A DNA stretch of 64,000 nucleotides, taken from positions 1 through 64,000 of the forward strand of contig JAFEGO010000090.1 in NCBI GenBank assembly GCA_018239845.1, read 5' to 3'. This stretch comes from Verrucomicrobiota bacterium (GTDB lineage Bacteria; Verrucomicrobiota; Verrucomicrobiia; Opitutales; Opitutaceae). Each line of letters starts with the position of its first letter. The first letter of the stretch is position 1. Position numbers and translations under genes: made by a program. Positions 25,778 through 34,610 of the stretch are shown piece by piece. The notes beneath the pieces were generated by a model, which saw only the letters and a program-made list of their open reading frames with translations, was not told where the DNA came from and searched no databases.

Positions 25778-27363
25778 CCGGCCTCCTCGCCGCCGGCCTC
25801 GCCCTCGCCGTCCTCGCCGGATGCAAACCCCACACCGACTCGGCCGAGCCGGCGCAAAGCATCCTCCGCATCAGCCAGCGCAACGAGCCGGCCGACCTCG
25901 ATCCCGCCACCGCCAGCCTGCCGGATGAGTTCTTCATCATCCGCGCCCTGGGCGAGGGCCTGCTCCGGCCCGATCCCGCGGGTGGCGCGCCGCTCCCCGC
26001 CGCGGCCGTGCGCTGGGAGGTTTCGCCCGACGGGCTCACCTATACGTTCCACCTCCGGCCGGGCGCACTTTGGTCCAATAGCGAACCGGTGACCGCGGCC
26101 GACTTCATCGCTTCCTACCGCCGTCTGCTCATGCCCGCCACGGCCGCCCCCAAGGCCGCACTGTTTTTCATGGTGAAGAACGCCCGCGCCTTCGCCACCG
26201 GCAGGGTCGCCGATTTTTCCGCCGTGGGCTTCGCCGCTCCCGATCCCTCTACGCTCGTCGTGACACTGGAGCATCCGATGGCGCAGTTTCCGGTCTATGC
26301 CGCCAGCGGCCCGTGGATTCCGGTCAATCCCGACGTAGTGGAAAAATTTGGACGCGATTGGACCAAGCCCGGAAATTACGTGGGCAACGGCCCGTTCGTC
26401 CTCAGCGAGTGGCGGCCCCACCAGCGGATCTCAGTCCGGAGAAACGTCAGCTACCATGATCCGGCGGCCGTGCGGCTCGACGGCGTGGCTTTCGTCCGCG
26501 CCGACGACAACGACACCGAGGAACGCGCCTACCGCGCCGGCCAGCTCGACGTGACGATGACCGTGCCACAGAGCAAGCTGGAGACCTACGCCCGCGAACG
26601 GCCCGCCGAGCTGCACCGCCAGCTCCTCGCCGAGACCCGCTACCTCGCCTTCAACACCAGCCGCCCGCCACTCAGCGACCGCCGCGTGCGCCAGGCCCTG
26701 TCGCTGGCCCTCAACCGCACCGAGCTGGTCTCGCTCGTCCTGCGCGGCGGCCAGGAGCCCGCCTACCGCCTCCTTCCGCCCGCCCTCCGCCCCACCGGCG
26801 ATGCCGCACCGCACCTGACCGCCACGCCGGCGGAGGATGTTGCGGCCGCCCGTCGCCTGCTGGCCGAAGCGGGGTTTCCCGACGGCCGCGATTTTCCGAA
26901 GCTCGAGCTTTCCACGTGGTCCGGCTCGCCCGTGGTCGAGGCCATCCAGGCCACGTGGAAAAAAGAACTCGGGATCGAGGTCGGCCTCCTCACGCGCGAT
27001 GCCAAGGTCCATCAGGCCGCGCTGCGCGAAGGCGCCTACGACATCGGCTTCATGACCGCCATCCCCGACGTCGCCGATGCGGGCAACCTGCTTGCCGATT
27101 TCGTCTCCGGCTCGCCCGCCAACTATCCGCACTGGTCCGACGCCACCTACGACCAGCTCCTCCGCCGTGCGCAGGCTGCATCCGACCCCGCCACCCGATC
27201 CGCCCTGCTCCGCGCAGCCGAGCAGCGCCTCATGGACGAGCAGCCGCTTGCCCCGCTGTATTTCAATGCCCACAACTGGCTCATGCAGCCGACGGTCCGC
27301 CACTGGCAGGAAGACGCCCTGTGGGTCCGCGATTACCTCGGCACCTCCCTCGATGCGCCTTAG
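25762..27363 (+). CDS. OppA-like oligopeptide-binding lipoprotein 2
   Basis: Second family 5 binding protein, 533 residues from GTG 25762; that start gives a clean lipoprotein signal (AAGLALAVLAGC, C21) and overlaps the preceding gene by 16 bases. A frame 33 codons longer lacks signal-peptide character. Conserved parts: ADLDPATASLPDEFFIIRALGEGL, LSLALNRTELV, QPLAPLYF. Same length and order of motifs as its neighbour, but clearly diverged, so the pair may bind different peptides. Its stop overlaps the serine hydrolase gene by 11 bases. Confidence 0.87.
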   Translation: MARKLTGLLAAGLALAVLAGCKPHTDSAEPAQSILRISQRNEPADLDPATASLPDEFFIIRALGEGLLRPDPAGGAPLPAAAVRWEVSPDGLTYTFHLRPGALWSNSEPVTAADFIASYRRLLMPATAAPKAALFFMVKNARAFATGRVADFSAVGFAAPDPSTLVVTLEHPMAQFPVYAASGPWIPVNPDVVEKFGRDWTKPGNYVGNGPFVLSEWRPHQRISVRRNVSYHDPAAVRLDGVAFVRADDNDTEERAYRAGQLDVTMTVPQSKLETYARERPAELHRQLLAETRYLAFNTSRPPLSDRRVRQALSLALNRTELVSLVLRGGQEPAYRLLPPALRPTGDAAPHLTATPAEDVAAARRLLAEAGFPDGRDFPKLELSTWSGSPVVEAIQATWKKELGIEVGLLTRDAKVHQAALREGAYDIGFMTAIPDVADAGNLLADFVSGSPANYPHWSDATYDQLLRRAQAASDPATRSALLRAAEQRLMDEQPLAPLYFNAHNWLMQPTVRHWQEDALWVRDYLGTSLDAP

Positions 27364-28846
27364 TTTTCTTCTTCTCCTCCTTTTAATTGCTCCGCTCCGC
27401 GCCGCCGATGACGCCCGCATCACCCGCGTGGAAAACGGCCTGCTCCCCGGCGCGCGCATCGCCGGAGCACCAGTGGAAACGTGGAACCTCGCCGACCGCA
27501 TGGCGCATTACCACGTCCCTGGCGTCAGCATCGCCGTGATCGACCACGACGCCATCGCCTGGGCCCGCGGTTATGGCTTAACGCGCGCCGGCGGCACCGT
27601 CGCCGTCACGCCCGATACCTTGTTTCAAGCCGCCTCGATCAGCAAACCCGTCACCGCCGCCGCCGCCCTCTCACTCGTCGAAGCCGGCCGCCTCACGCTC
27701 GATACCGACGTCAACCGCCTGCTCAAATCCTGGCAGCTCCCTGCGTCCGACACCGCCGAGGGTGAGCCGGTCACCTTGCGCGAGCTGCTCAGCCATACCG
27801 CCGGCTTGGGCGTGCACGGTTTCGATGGCTACGCCGCCGGCGCGCCCCGCCCTGCGCTCCTCCAAATTCTCAACGGCACGCCACCGGCCAACTCCCCGCC
27901 CATCCGGATCGACCTGAAACCCGGCACGCTCTGGCGCTACTCCGGCGGCGGCTACTGCATCGTGCAGCAGCTCCTCATCGACACCGCCGGACAGGATTTC
28001 CCCACCTTGCTCCATGACCGCGTCCTCACTCCCGCCGGCATGACAGCGAGCACCTTTGCCCAGCCGCTGCCCGCCCCGCTCGCGGCCAAGGCCGCCGCCG
28101 GTCACGACGACACCGGCCAGCCCATCCCCGGCGAGGCCCACATCTATCCCGAACTCGCGGCCGCCGGGCTCTGGACCACTCCTACGGACCTCGCCCGTTT
28201 CGCCCTCGCTTTCCAGCACTCGCTCGCCGGCCAGCCCGGTCTCTTCTCCCGCAGCACCGCGGAGAAGATGCTGACGGTCCCTCTGCCCGGCAGCGACTAT
28301 GGCCTCGGCCTCGGAGTGAAAGACACGGGCGGCGACCTGCAGATTTCGCACAGCGGCGCCAACGAAGGCTTTCGTGCCCTGCTCATCGCCTACCCTCGCA
28401 GCGGTCGCGGCGCCATCGTGATGACGAATGGGGACAACGGCGGCCTTCTCGCCATCGAACTCATGCGCGCCATCGCTAAGGAATACGGCTGGCCCGATTT
28501 CAAGCCGGTCGAAAAAATCGCCGCACCCCTCGCTCCGGCGGCCTTCGGCAACCTCGCGGGCCGCTACGAGCGCGACGACCATGTGCTCGTTTTCTACCGG
28601 AAGGAGAACCATTTCTACCTCCGCGAAACCGGCCGTCCGCGCGTCGAACTTTTTCCCAAGTCGGACACCGAGTTCTTCCTGCTCGATGATCCCACACTCT
28701 TCATCTTCAAGCGCGGCGCCAACGGCCTCGTAAGCCACGTCATCCGCCGCGGCTCCGGCGCCCCGCAGGTCTATCCCCGGGTCTACGAGGAAGCCCCTCA
28801 GCCCGAGCCTGAACCGCGCCTGCCCAAGGGGCTGAAGAACCTGTAG
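27353..28846 (+). CDS. Secreted serine hydrolase, beta-lactamase/DD-peptidase family
   Basis: Class C beta-lactamase-related protein of 497 residues with a signal peptide (LSFLLLLLLIAPLRAADD). Nucleophile motif S95-x-x-K98 in QAASISKPV, second motif YSGGGYC in place of YxN, third motif HSGANEGF. After ~residue 395 a C-terminal beta-rich domain (NLAGRYERDDHVLVFYRKENHF) resembles the DUF3471-type extension. This family includes D-aminopeptidases, DD-carboxypeptidases and esterases; a true beta-lactamase is unlikely. Translational overlap with two peptide-binding lipoproteins suggests a role in peptide or muropeptide breakdown. Confidence 0.85.
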   Translation: MRLSFLLLLLLIAPLRAADDARITRVENGLLPGARIAGAPVETWNLADRMAHYHVPGVSIAVIDHDAIAWARGYGLTRAGGTVAVTPDTLFQAASISKPVTAAAALSLVEAGRLTLDTDVNRLLKSWQLPASDTAEGEPVTLRELLSHTAGLGVHGFDGYAAGAPRPALLQILNGTPPANSPPIRIDLKPGTLWRYSGGGYCIVQQLLIDTAGQDFPTLLHDRVLTPAGMTASTFAQPLPAPLAAKAAAGHDDTGQPIPGEAHIYPELAAAGLWTTPTDLARFALAFQHSLAGQPGLFSRSTAEKMLTVPLPGSDYGLGLGVKDTGGDLQISHSGANEGFRALLIAYPRSGRGAIVMTNGDNGGLLAIELMRAIAKEYGWPDFKPVEKIAAPLAPAAFGNLAGRYERDDHVLVFYRKENHFYLRETGRPRVELFPKSDTEFFLLDDPTLFIFKRGANGLVSHVIRRGSGAPQVYPRVYEEAPQPEPEPRLPKGLKNL

Positions 28847-28857
28847 GGGGGAGCGCC

Positions 28858-29709
28858 TTAGAGCGAATACAGGTCGCGGTCGCTGAGCGCGGTGATCCCG
28901 CGGTTCTGCCAAGTGAAGAACAGATTGCGGCCGAAGAAGGCCTTGGCCTGCGCGCCGATGCGGCGGAGTTCACGCTGCACCTTGCTTTGATTCTTTCCCG
29001 TCCCCGTGGCCCACGCCGTGGTATAGTCGCTCTGCTGCGGGGCGACCGTGAGACCCGACACCGGCGCCACTTTCTGCGTGATCACGGCGATCTGGAAACG
29101 CCGGCGGCTCGTGTACTCCACGCGGCCCTTGATCTCGGCCGGGTCCGTCACGCGGTACATGCGGCCGCCAGCCTCCATCTCAAACAGGATCACCGCGCGG
29201 GTCTTGAAGCCATTCGGCGCGCTGAAAACGCGGAAGAACAGCTCGGGGCTGATCTGGTAAAATCCGTGGCCCGGCAGGTTGTTGCCCGCCGTGATGCTGA
29301 TGTAGTGGCCGCCGACTTCCACGAGCTTGATCGCGTTGTCGATCGTCTGCGGATATTGGAAAACGTGCTCCGTCGTGCCGCCGTCAAACACGAGGCTGTA
29401 GCGCCCGTGCAGCGCCGCCGGCACCGGCAGGTTCAGATCGTGGATCACCGTCGCCTGCTCGTAGGTCGAGGCGTCCATCGAATCGAGCGTCTGTGCCCCC
29501 AGCGCCTTCAGAAACGGCTCCGAATACCCCTTCGGCAGCGCAGCGATGGCGTCGGCGTCGAGCGGCAGCCCCGAGGCGCGGATCGCGGCGCGGAGCTGCC
29601 CGCTCTTCGGAAAATAACTCTGGCGACCAAAGGTGAGCGTGCGCGTGAAATCCACGCCGGCCTTGCGGGCCGCGAGGAGGACGCGGGCGGACTGGGTGTC
29701 GATGGCCAT
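28858..29709 (-). CDS. Hypothetical protein, possible methyltransferase-like fold
   Basis: Unrecognised 283-residue protein without signal peptide or membrane helix. It starts LLAARKAGVDFTRTLTFGRQ; the middle has SLVFDGGTTEHVFQYPQTIDNAIKLVEVGGHYISIT, which recalls the acidic loop and motif order of SAM-dependent methyltransferases (DxGTxEHV, then a GGxxI strand) and similar unknown proteins in polysaccharide clusters. No GxGxG loop is visible, so activity is doubtful. It follows the GT9 gene by 11 bases on the same strand, so a role in surface glycan or lipid modification is possible. Confidence 0.65.
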   Translation of the reverse strand: MAIDTQSARVLLAARKAGVDFTRTLTFGRQSYFPKSGQLRAAIRASGLPLDADAIAALPKGYSEPFLKALGAQTLDSMDASTYEQATVIHDLNLPVPAALHGRYSLVFDGGTTEHVFQYPQTIDNAIKLVEVGGHYISITAGNNLPGHGFYQISPELFFRVFSAPNGFKTRAVILFEMEAGGRMYRVTDPAEIKGRVEYTSRRRFQIAVITQKVAPVSGLTVAPQQSDYTTAWATGTGKNQSKVQRELRRIGAQAKAFFGRNLFFTWQNRGITALSDRDLYSL

Positions 29710-29720
29710 GGGAGGTTCGC

Positions 29721-30779
29721 TCAGCCTGATACTTTTTCCGTGAGCACCTTGGCGAGACTTTCAAACACGAGCTCCACGCTGAGCATGCGCACGCAGTACG
29801 AGCGGTAGCTATCGTCCTTCACGCAAGGCGTGGGCGCGGCGTCGCCGATGCAGGCGCAGGGCAGCGGGGTTTGCAGCACCACATGCCCCTCGCCCGCGGG
29901 GGCCCACGTCGTGGCATTCTGTGAACTGTAGAGTCCCACCACGCGTGCACCGGCGGCGGCGGCCACGTGCATCGGGCCGCTGTCGTGGCAGAGCATCACG
30001 CCACAGCGCGCGGCCAGCGCGGCAAAGCGGCCGATCGACAGCGCCTCCTCGATGGCCACGAGGTGCGACTGCGCATGCTGCTTGATCGACTGCACGAGTG
30101 CGCGCTCAGCCGGACCGGCGACCAGAATCACCTGCACCCCAAGGCGGTCTTGCAACAGATCGCACACCGCCGCGAACCGCTCCGCCGGCCAGAGCCGGAA
30201 GACGCTGCGGCTGCCGGGATGAATCAGCACGCGCCGCGCGACGCCGCCTTGCGCGGGGCCCGGCGCGATCTGGGCCGCCCATGCCACATCCTTCGCGGCA
30301 GGCACCAGACGCACTTCGCGCGAAACGACGGGCACGTTAAACGCGGAGAGCACCGCCAGGCAGGTCTCAGTGATCGGCTGCGAATCGTAGAAGGCGTTGG
30401 CGACGGGCACCGTGGTCGTGTACGCCCAGCGACCGTGAAACGGCACGCCTTCGCGCGCGTAGGTCGTGCGGTGCGCTGCGCCCGTGAGCCGCGTGATGAA
30501 GGCCGAGCGGTTGGTGTTGTCGTAATCGATGACGTGCGTGAAGCGCGCCCGGCGCAGCTTGCCGATGAAGCCCAGCCAGTCGCCCGTGCTCCGGGGAAAC
30601 GTCAGCGCGGCGTCCACATCGGGATTCATCGTCAGCACGCTGGCGTAGGCGGCCTCGGTCAGCACCGTGATGCGGCCTTGCGGCCAGTGCAGGCGGAGGT
30701 TGCGCAGGACGCTGCCAAGGAGCACGACGTCGCCGAGGTAGCGGCGGCGGATAACAAGAATGCTGGAAGCGTCGGCCAT
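29721..30779 (-). CDS. Glycosyltransferase family 9 (heptosyltransferase-like)
   Basis: GT-B enzyme of 352 residues. The N-terminus SSILVIRRRYLGDVVLLGSVLRNLR is the standard GT9 opening (ILVxRxxxIGDxxLxxP), and the nucleotide-sugar part has VLIHPGSRSVFRLWPAERFAAV and LCHDSGPMHVAAAAGARVVGLYSSQNATTWAP. GT9 enzymes add heptose or related sugars to the LPS core at the inner membrane. A cysteine-rich tail (PCACIGDAAPTPCVKD) is also common in the family. It ends 11 bases before the unknown gene and starts five bases after the MsbA-like gene, supporting LPS or glycolipid assembly. Confidence 0.9.
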   Translation of the reverse strand: MADASSILVIRRRYLGDVVLLGSVLRNLRLHWPQGRITVLTEAAYASVLTMNPDVDAALTFPRSTGDWLGFIGKLRRARFTHVIDYDNTNRSAFITRLTGAAHRTTYAREGVPFHGRWAYTTTVPVANAFYDSQPITETCLAVLSAFNVPVVSREVRLVPAAKDVAWAAQIAPGPAQGGVARRVLIHPGSRSVFRLWPAERFAAVCDLLQDRLGVQVILVAGPAERALVQSIKQHAQSHLVAIEEALSIGRFAALAARCGVMLCHDSGPMHVAAAAGARVVGLYSSQNATTWAPAGEGHVVLQTPLPCACIGDAAPTPCVKDDSYRSYCVRMLSVELVFESLAKVLTEKVSG

Positions 30780-30783
30780 GCGG

Positions 30784-32652
30784 TCAGGCCCCGGCGTGCT
30801 GGCGGTCATAGAGCGACTTGTAGAGCGGGCTGCCGGCGTAAAGCTCGGCATGGCTGCCGGTCGCGGCGATCAAGCCGCGGTCAAAGACGAGGATCTTCGA
30901 AGCATCGCGGATGGTGGAGAAGCGGTGCGCGATGATCAGCACGGTCTTGCCCACGACGAGTTTCTTCAGCGCTTCCTGAATCATCTGCTCGCTCTGCGAA
31001 TCGAGCGCGGAGGTCGCCTCGTCGAGGATTAGCACCGGGGCGTTGCGCAGGAAGGCACGCGCGAGGGCGATACGCTGCTTCTGGCCGCCGGAGAGGAGTG
31101 CGCCGCGCTCGCCCACCATCGTATCGTAGCCCTGCGGCAGACCGCGGATGAAATCGTCGGCGTGCGCATCGACCGCCGCGGCGATCACCTCATCGCGCGT
31201 GGCATCTTGCCGACCGAGGAGGAGATTGTGATAAATTGTGTCGTTGAAGAGGACCGGGTCTTGGGAAACAATCGCGATGTTGCGGCGAAGATCGGCGATT
31301 CGCATCTGACGCACGTCGATGCCGTCGATGGTAACGCGGCCGGCGGTCGCCTCGTAGAATCGCGGCACGAGATTGGCGAAGGTGGTTTTGCCCGCGCCGC
31401 TCGGGCCGACCAAGGCGCAGACGGTGCCGGCAGGAATGTGTGCATTGACCTCACGCAAAACGGGCTCACCGGGCTGATAGGCGAAATCGACGCCCTCGAG
31501 CGCTATGTCGCCGCGGAGGCGGCCGACGGCGACGGGCGAAACCGGGTCGGCGATGGCGATGGGCTGGTGCAGGATTTCCTCAATGCGAGTGAGGGACGCG
31601 GCGCCCTTTGTGAACTGGCTGTGAAGGCTGCCGAGTTTTTTCATCGGCTCGTAGCAGACGAAGAGCGCGCCGAGAATGGAAACGAAGACCGCGAGCGTGA
31701 TGCCCGCGTAGTAGGCGTAGTAGAGCGAGAACGCGATGCCGACCGACGAGATGACCTCGATCGAAGGCGACAGCACCTGCGAATATTTAACGACCTTCAT
31801 CTGGACGCGAAACAGCCGCTGCGTCGTCTGGCGGAAGAGCGTGATCTCTTTCTCCTCGAGGCCGAAGGCCCGGACCTCGCGAGCGGCGGCGAGGTTTTGA
31901 TTCGCGAGATCGGAGATGTCCCCGAGCAGACGCTGGTTTTCCTCGGCGCGCCGGAGAAGCTTTTTACCGATGAACCGGATCGGGAAAACGCACGCCGGCA
32001 CCGCCGCGAGCGACACAAGGAAAAGGCCGACGCCGTGATTTTGCATGGCAACGCTCGCGAGAAAATAAACCGCACCGGCGAGCGTGAGAGGTTGGATGAC
32101 AAGATCACTTGCGCTGCTCGTGATCGTTTGCTGGACGATCTGGGTGTCGGCGGTCAGGCGCGATAACAAGTCGCCGGTGCGATTCCGGCCGAAATAGCTC
32201 AACGGCAAATGCTGGAGCTTGCGGTAGAGTTCCACGCGCAGCGTCTCCAGCACGCCGATGCCGCAGTAGTTCATGAGGTAGTTGTTGAGAAATCCACTCA
32301 CTGCTCGGATGAGGAAGATCAGCGGAATCAGCAGCGCATAGCCGAGAATTTGGCGGCGTGAGAGCGTGCGGTGGGCTTTGATGAGTTCGGTGCGGGCCGT
32401 TTGTTCGGCTGCGGCTGCGGATGAGGGAGACTGGAGCGCATCGGAGACGAAGGGAGCGGCTTTGCCCGATTTCACCGGGGCCTCGGCTGCGGCACCGGAG
32501 GCATCGGTGAAAATGTGCGGGAAAACGTCGTTCATCACCTTCGGCAGGCCCAAACCATAGACGAGACCGCTGATCGCCCCGCAAATCAGCGCAAAGACGA
32601 GCGCGATGCGGCGTCCGCGAAGATAGCTCAGGTAGGGCAGAAAGCGTTTCAT
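30784..32652 (-). CDS. MsbA-like ABC exporter (permease-ATPase fusion)
   Basis: Half-transporter of 622 residues. Six membrane helices (~15-340) with an unusually long Ala/Ser-rich insert between helices 1 and 2 (residues ~50-105). The ATPase domain has Walker A GPSGAGKTT, Q-loop VSQDPVLFND, signature LLSGGQKQR, Walker B VLILDEATSALD and H-loop IAHRFSTI. Family members flip lipid A-core or other lipids at the inner membrane. ATG 32652 is used; the longer open frame runs through oppC antisense-frame sequence. Followed directly by the GT9 gene, consistent with lipid A or glycolipid export. Lipid specificity is inferred. Confidence 0.9.
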   Translation of the reverse strand: MKRFLPYLSYLRGRRIALVFALICGAISGLVYGLGLPKVMNDVFPHIFTDASGAAAEAPVKSGKAAPFVSDALQSPSSAAAAEQTARTELIKAHRTLSRRQILGYALLIPLIFLIRAVSGFLNNYLMNYCGIGVLETLRVELYRKLQHLPLSYFGRNRTGDLLSRLTADTQIVQQTITSSASDLVIQPLTLAGAVYFLASVAMQNHGVGLFLVSLAAVPACVFPIRFIGKKLLRRAEENQRLLGDISDLANQNLAAAREVRAFGLEEKEITLFRQTTQRLFRVQMKVVKYSQVLSPSIEVISSVGIAFSLYYAYYAGITLAVFVSILGALFVCYEPMKKLGSLHSQFTKGAASLTRIEEILHQPIAIADPVSPVAVGRLRGDIALEGVDFAYQPGEPVLREVNAHIPAGTVCALVGPSGAGKTTFANLVPRFYEATAGRVTIDGIDVRQMRIADLRRNIAIVSQDPVLFNDTIYHNLLLGRQDATRDEVIAAAVDAHADDFIRGLPQGYDTMVGERGALLSGGQKQRIALARAFLRNAPVLILDEATSALDSQSEQMIQEALKKLVVGKTVLIIAHRFSTIRDASKILVFDRGLIAATGSHAELYAGSPLYKSLYDRQHAGA

Positions 32653-32690
32653 GAGCTGAGATTGGCGCGTCGGTGCGGCACGACTGCAAT

Positions 32691-33578
32691 TCAATCTTTC
32701 GCCGCCCGGACGTCGAGGGCGTCGCGCAGACCGTCGCCCAGGAAGTTGAGCGAGAAGAGCGTGAGCGAAAACACCCCGCCCGGGAACACCAGCAGCCACC
32801 AGTATTCCTCCATCTTTTCCGCCCCGTCCTTGATCAGCACGCCCCATGAACTCATGGGCGCCTGCACGCCGAGGCCGAGGAAGCTCAGGAACGCCTCCAG
32901 CAGCATCACCGCCGGGATCGTGAGCGTGGCATACACGATGATCGGTCCGAGGATGTTGGGGATCATGTGTCTGAAAATGATCCGCCGCCGGCTGTAGCCC
33001 AGCGAACGCGCCGCCTCGATGTACTCCATTTTGCGCAATGACAGGATCTGGCCGCGCACGATGCGCGCCATCGTCAACCACTCGACCGCGCCGATGGCGA
33101 AGAAAAGCAGGAAGATATTCCGCCCAAAAAACACCATGAGCAGAATGACGAAGATCGTGAAGGGCAGCGCGTACAGGATGTCCACGATGCGCATCATCAC
33201 CGCGTCGGTCTTGCCGCCGAGGTAGCCCGCCACCGCGCCGTAGGTCACGCCGATTACCAGCGCCACGAACGTCGCGATGAGCCCGACCATGATCGAAATG
33301 CGGCCGCCAATCATCATGCGCACGAGCAGGTCGCGGCCAAACTGGTCGGTCCCGCACCAATGCGCCGCCGAGGGCGGACGAAAGGCATTCGCGAGATTCT
33401 GGTCCTCGAAGTTGTAGGCGCTGAACATCGGCCCGAAAGCGCAGATCAGCACGAGCGCCAGCAGCAGAAAGCCGCCGACCATGGAGAAACGGTTTCGCTT
33501 CAGGCGGTGCCAGGCATCCCGGCCAAGGGAGGAGCCGCGGGCGGCAGCGGAGGTCGAAGGTGCGGGCATGGCGGTCAC
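32691..33578 (-). CDS. oppC: Peptide ABC transporter permease OppC-like
   Basis: Permease of 295 residues with about six helices. A cytosolic N-terminal tail carries the OppC-type AWHRLKRNRFSMVGGFLL; the periplasmic loop HWCGTDQFGRDLLVRMMIGGRIS and the EAA loop YIEAARSLGYSRRRIIFRHMIPNILGPI are family hallmarks. GTG 33578 overlaps the oppB stop as GTGA. Needs an ATPase (OppD/F) not present in the window and would take peptides from OppA-like lipoproteins, of which two lie 6-8 kb away. Confidence 0.9.
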   Translation of the reverse strand: MTAMPAPSTSAAARGSSLGRDAWHRLKRNRFSMVGGFLLLALVLICAFGPMFSAYNFEDQNLANAFRPPSAAHWCGTDQFGRDLLVRMMIGGRISIMVGLIATFVALVIGVTYGAVAGYLGGKTDAVMMRIVDILYALPFTIFVILLMVFFGRNIFLLFFAIGAVEWLTMARIVRGQILSLRKMEYIEAARSLGYSRRRIIFRHMIPNILGPIIVYATLTIPAVMLLEAFLSFLGLGVQAPMSSWGVLIKDGAEKMEEYWWLLVFPGGVFSLTLFSLNFLGDGLRDALDVRAAKD

Positions 33579-34492
33579 TCGAGTTTCAGCTTCGGGTTGA
33601 GCCAGACCTGCACGACATCGACCACGAGGTTGAGGGCGATGATGAGCGCGGCGTAGAGGATGACGGTGCCCAGCACCATCGTGTAGTCGCGGCTCAGGGC
33701 CGAGGTCACGAACTCACGGCCCAGTCCGGGAATCTGGAAGATCATCTCGATCACAAACGACCCCGTCAGGATGCCCGCCGTCGCCGGCCCGAGAAACGCC
33801 ACGACCGGCAGCAGGCCGCCGCGCAGCGCGTGGCGGAAGATCACCCGCAACTCCCCCGCCCCCTTGGCCCGCGCGGTGCGGATGAAGTCCTGATTGAGCA
33901 TGTCGAGCAGACCTGCGCGGGTGAGGCGGGCAATGTAAGCCGAATAGAAGAAGCCCATCACGAGGCAGGGCAGCACCCGGTCCTCCGGGCCATACCAGCC
34001 CGAGGCGTTGAACCACCGGAAATGAATCGAGAAGATCAGCACGGCGATCGGCCCGAGCACGAAGGTGGGTACGCAGAGACCGAGCATGCCGACGGACGAG
34101 CCGAGGTAGTCGAGCCAGGTATTGCGCCGGGCCGCGGCCATGATCCCGAGCGGCAGGCCGATCCCGAGGGCGACGAGCAGTGACCAGCCGCCGAGCTCGA
34201 GGGAGGTGGGCAGCTTGTCCGCGATGACCTCGTTGACCGTGCGGTTGGTGTAGCGGAACGACGGACCGAGGTCGCCATGCAGGAGATTGCCGAGGTAGCT
34301 GAAGTACTGCCGGTAGAGCGGTTGATCGAGGCCGTAGTGGGCGTTGAGGTTGCGCAGCACGTCGGCCGACACGGCTTTCTCCGTCGTAAACGGCCCGCCC
34401 GGCACGAAACGGATCATGAAAAACGTCGCCGTCACGATGACGAACATGACCGGGATGGTCTCAAGCAGGCGGCGGACGAAAAAGCGGAGCAT
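33575..34492 (-). CDS. oppB: Peptide ABC transporter permease OppB-like
   Basis: Permease of 305 residues, about six helices. N-terminus RFFVRRLLETIPVMFVIVTATFFMIRFVPGGPF and the substrate-side GLDQPLYRQYFSYLGNLLHGDLG are standard for OppB; the EAA loop is DFIRTARAKGAGELRVIFRHALRGGLLPV. ATG 34492 fits family starts; a 48-codon-longer frame runs through an intergenic repeat. First gene of a minus-strand run oppB-oppC-msbA-like-GT9-unknown. Confidence 0.91.
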   Translation of the reverse strand: MLRFFVRRLLETIPVMFVIVTATFFMIRFVPGGPFTTEKAVSADVLRNLNAHYGLDQPLYRQYFSYLGNLLHGDLGPSFRYTNRTVNEVIADKLPTSLELGGWSLLVALGIGLPLGIMAAARRNTWLDYLGSSVGMLGLCVPTFVLGPIAVLIFSIHFRWFNASGWYGPEDRVLPCLVMGFFYSAYIARLTRAGLLDMLNQDFIRTARAKGAGELRVIFRHALRGGLLPVVAFLGPATAGILTGSFVIEMIFQIPGLGREFVTSALSRDYTMVLGTVILYAALIIALNLVVDVVQVWLNPKLKLE

Positions 34493-34550
34493 GGTGGCGG
34501 CCCCGGATTGGGGCCGAGAGCGCCGCGCGGTGCAAGTCGCGAGCGCATAA

Positions 34551-34606
34551 GTAGCGCAGGCGTCCCGCCTGCAATTGAACGGTGGCCGGCAAGATGCCGG
34601 CGCTAC
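34551..34606. repeat. Intergenic repeat with nested hairpins
   Basis: A 56-base element between cysE and oppB. Outer arms GTAGCG (34551-34556) and CGCTAC (34601-34606) enclose two hairpins: GCAGGCG/CGCCTGC (34556-34562, 34566-34572) and GCCGGC/GCCGGC (34585-34590, 34596-34601). Parts recur at 14890-14902 and 4006-4015. No T-run, so it looks like a dispersed REP/BIME-like element. Confidence 0.6.
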
Positions 34607-34610
34607 CGGC

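Noticed and set aside
27353-28846. Serine hydrolase called as an antibiotic-resistance beta-lactamase
   Set aside because: It has SxxK but YSG in place of YxN and HSG in place of KTG, plus an extra C-terminal domain; the broader peptidase/esterase family fits better.
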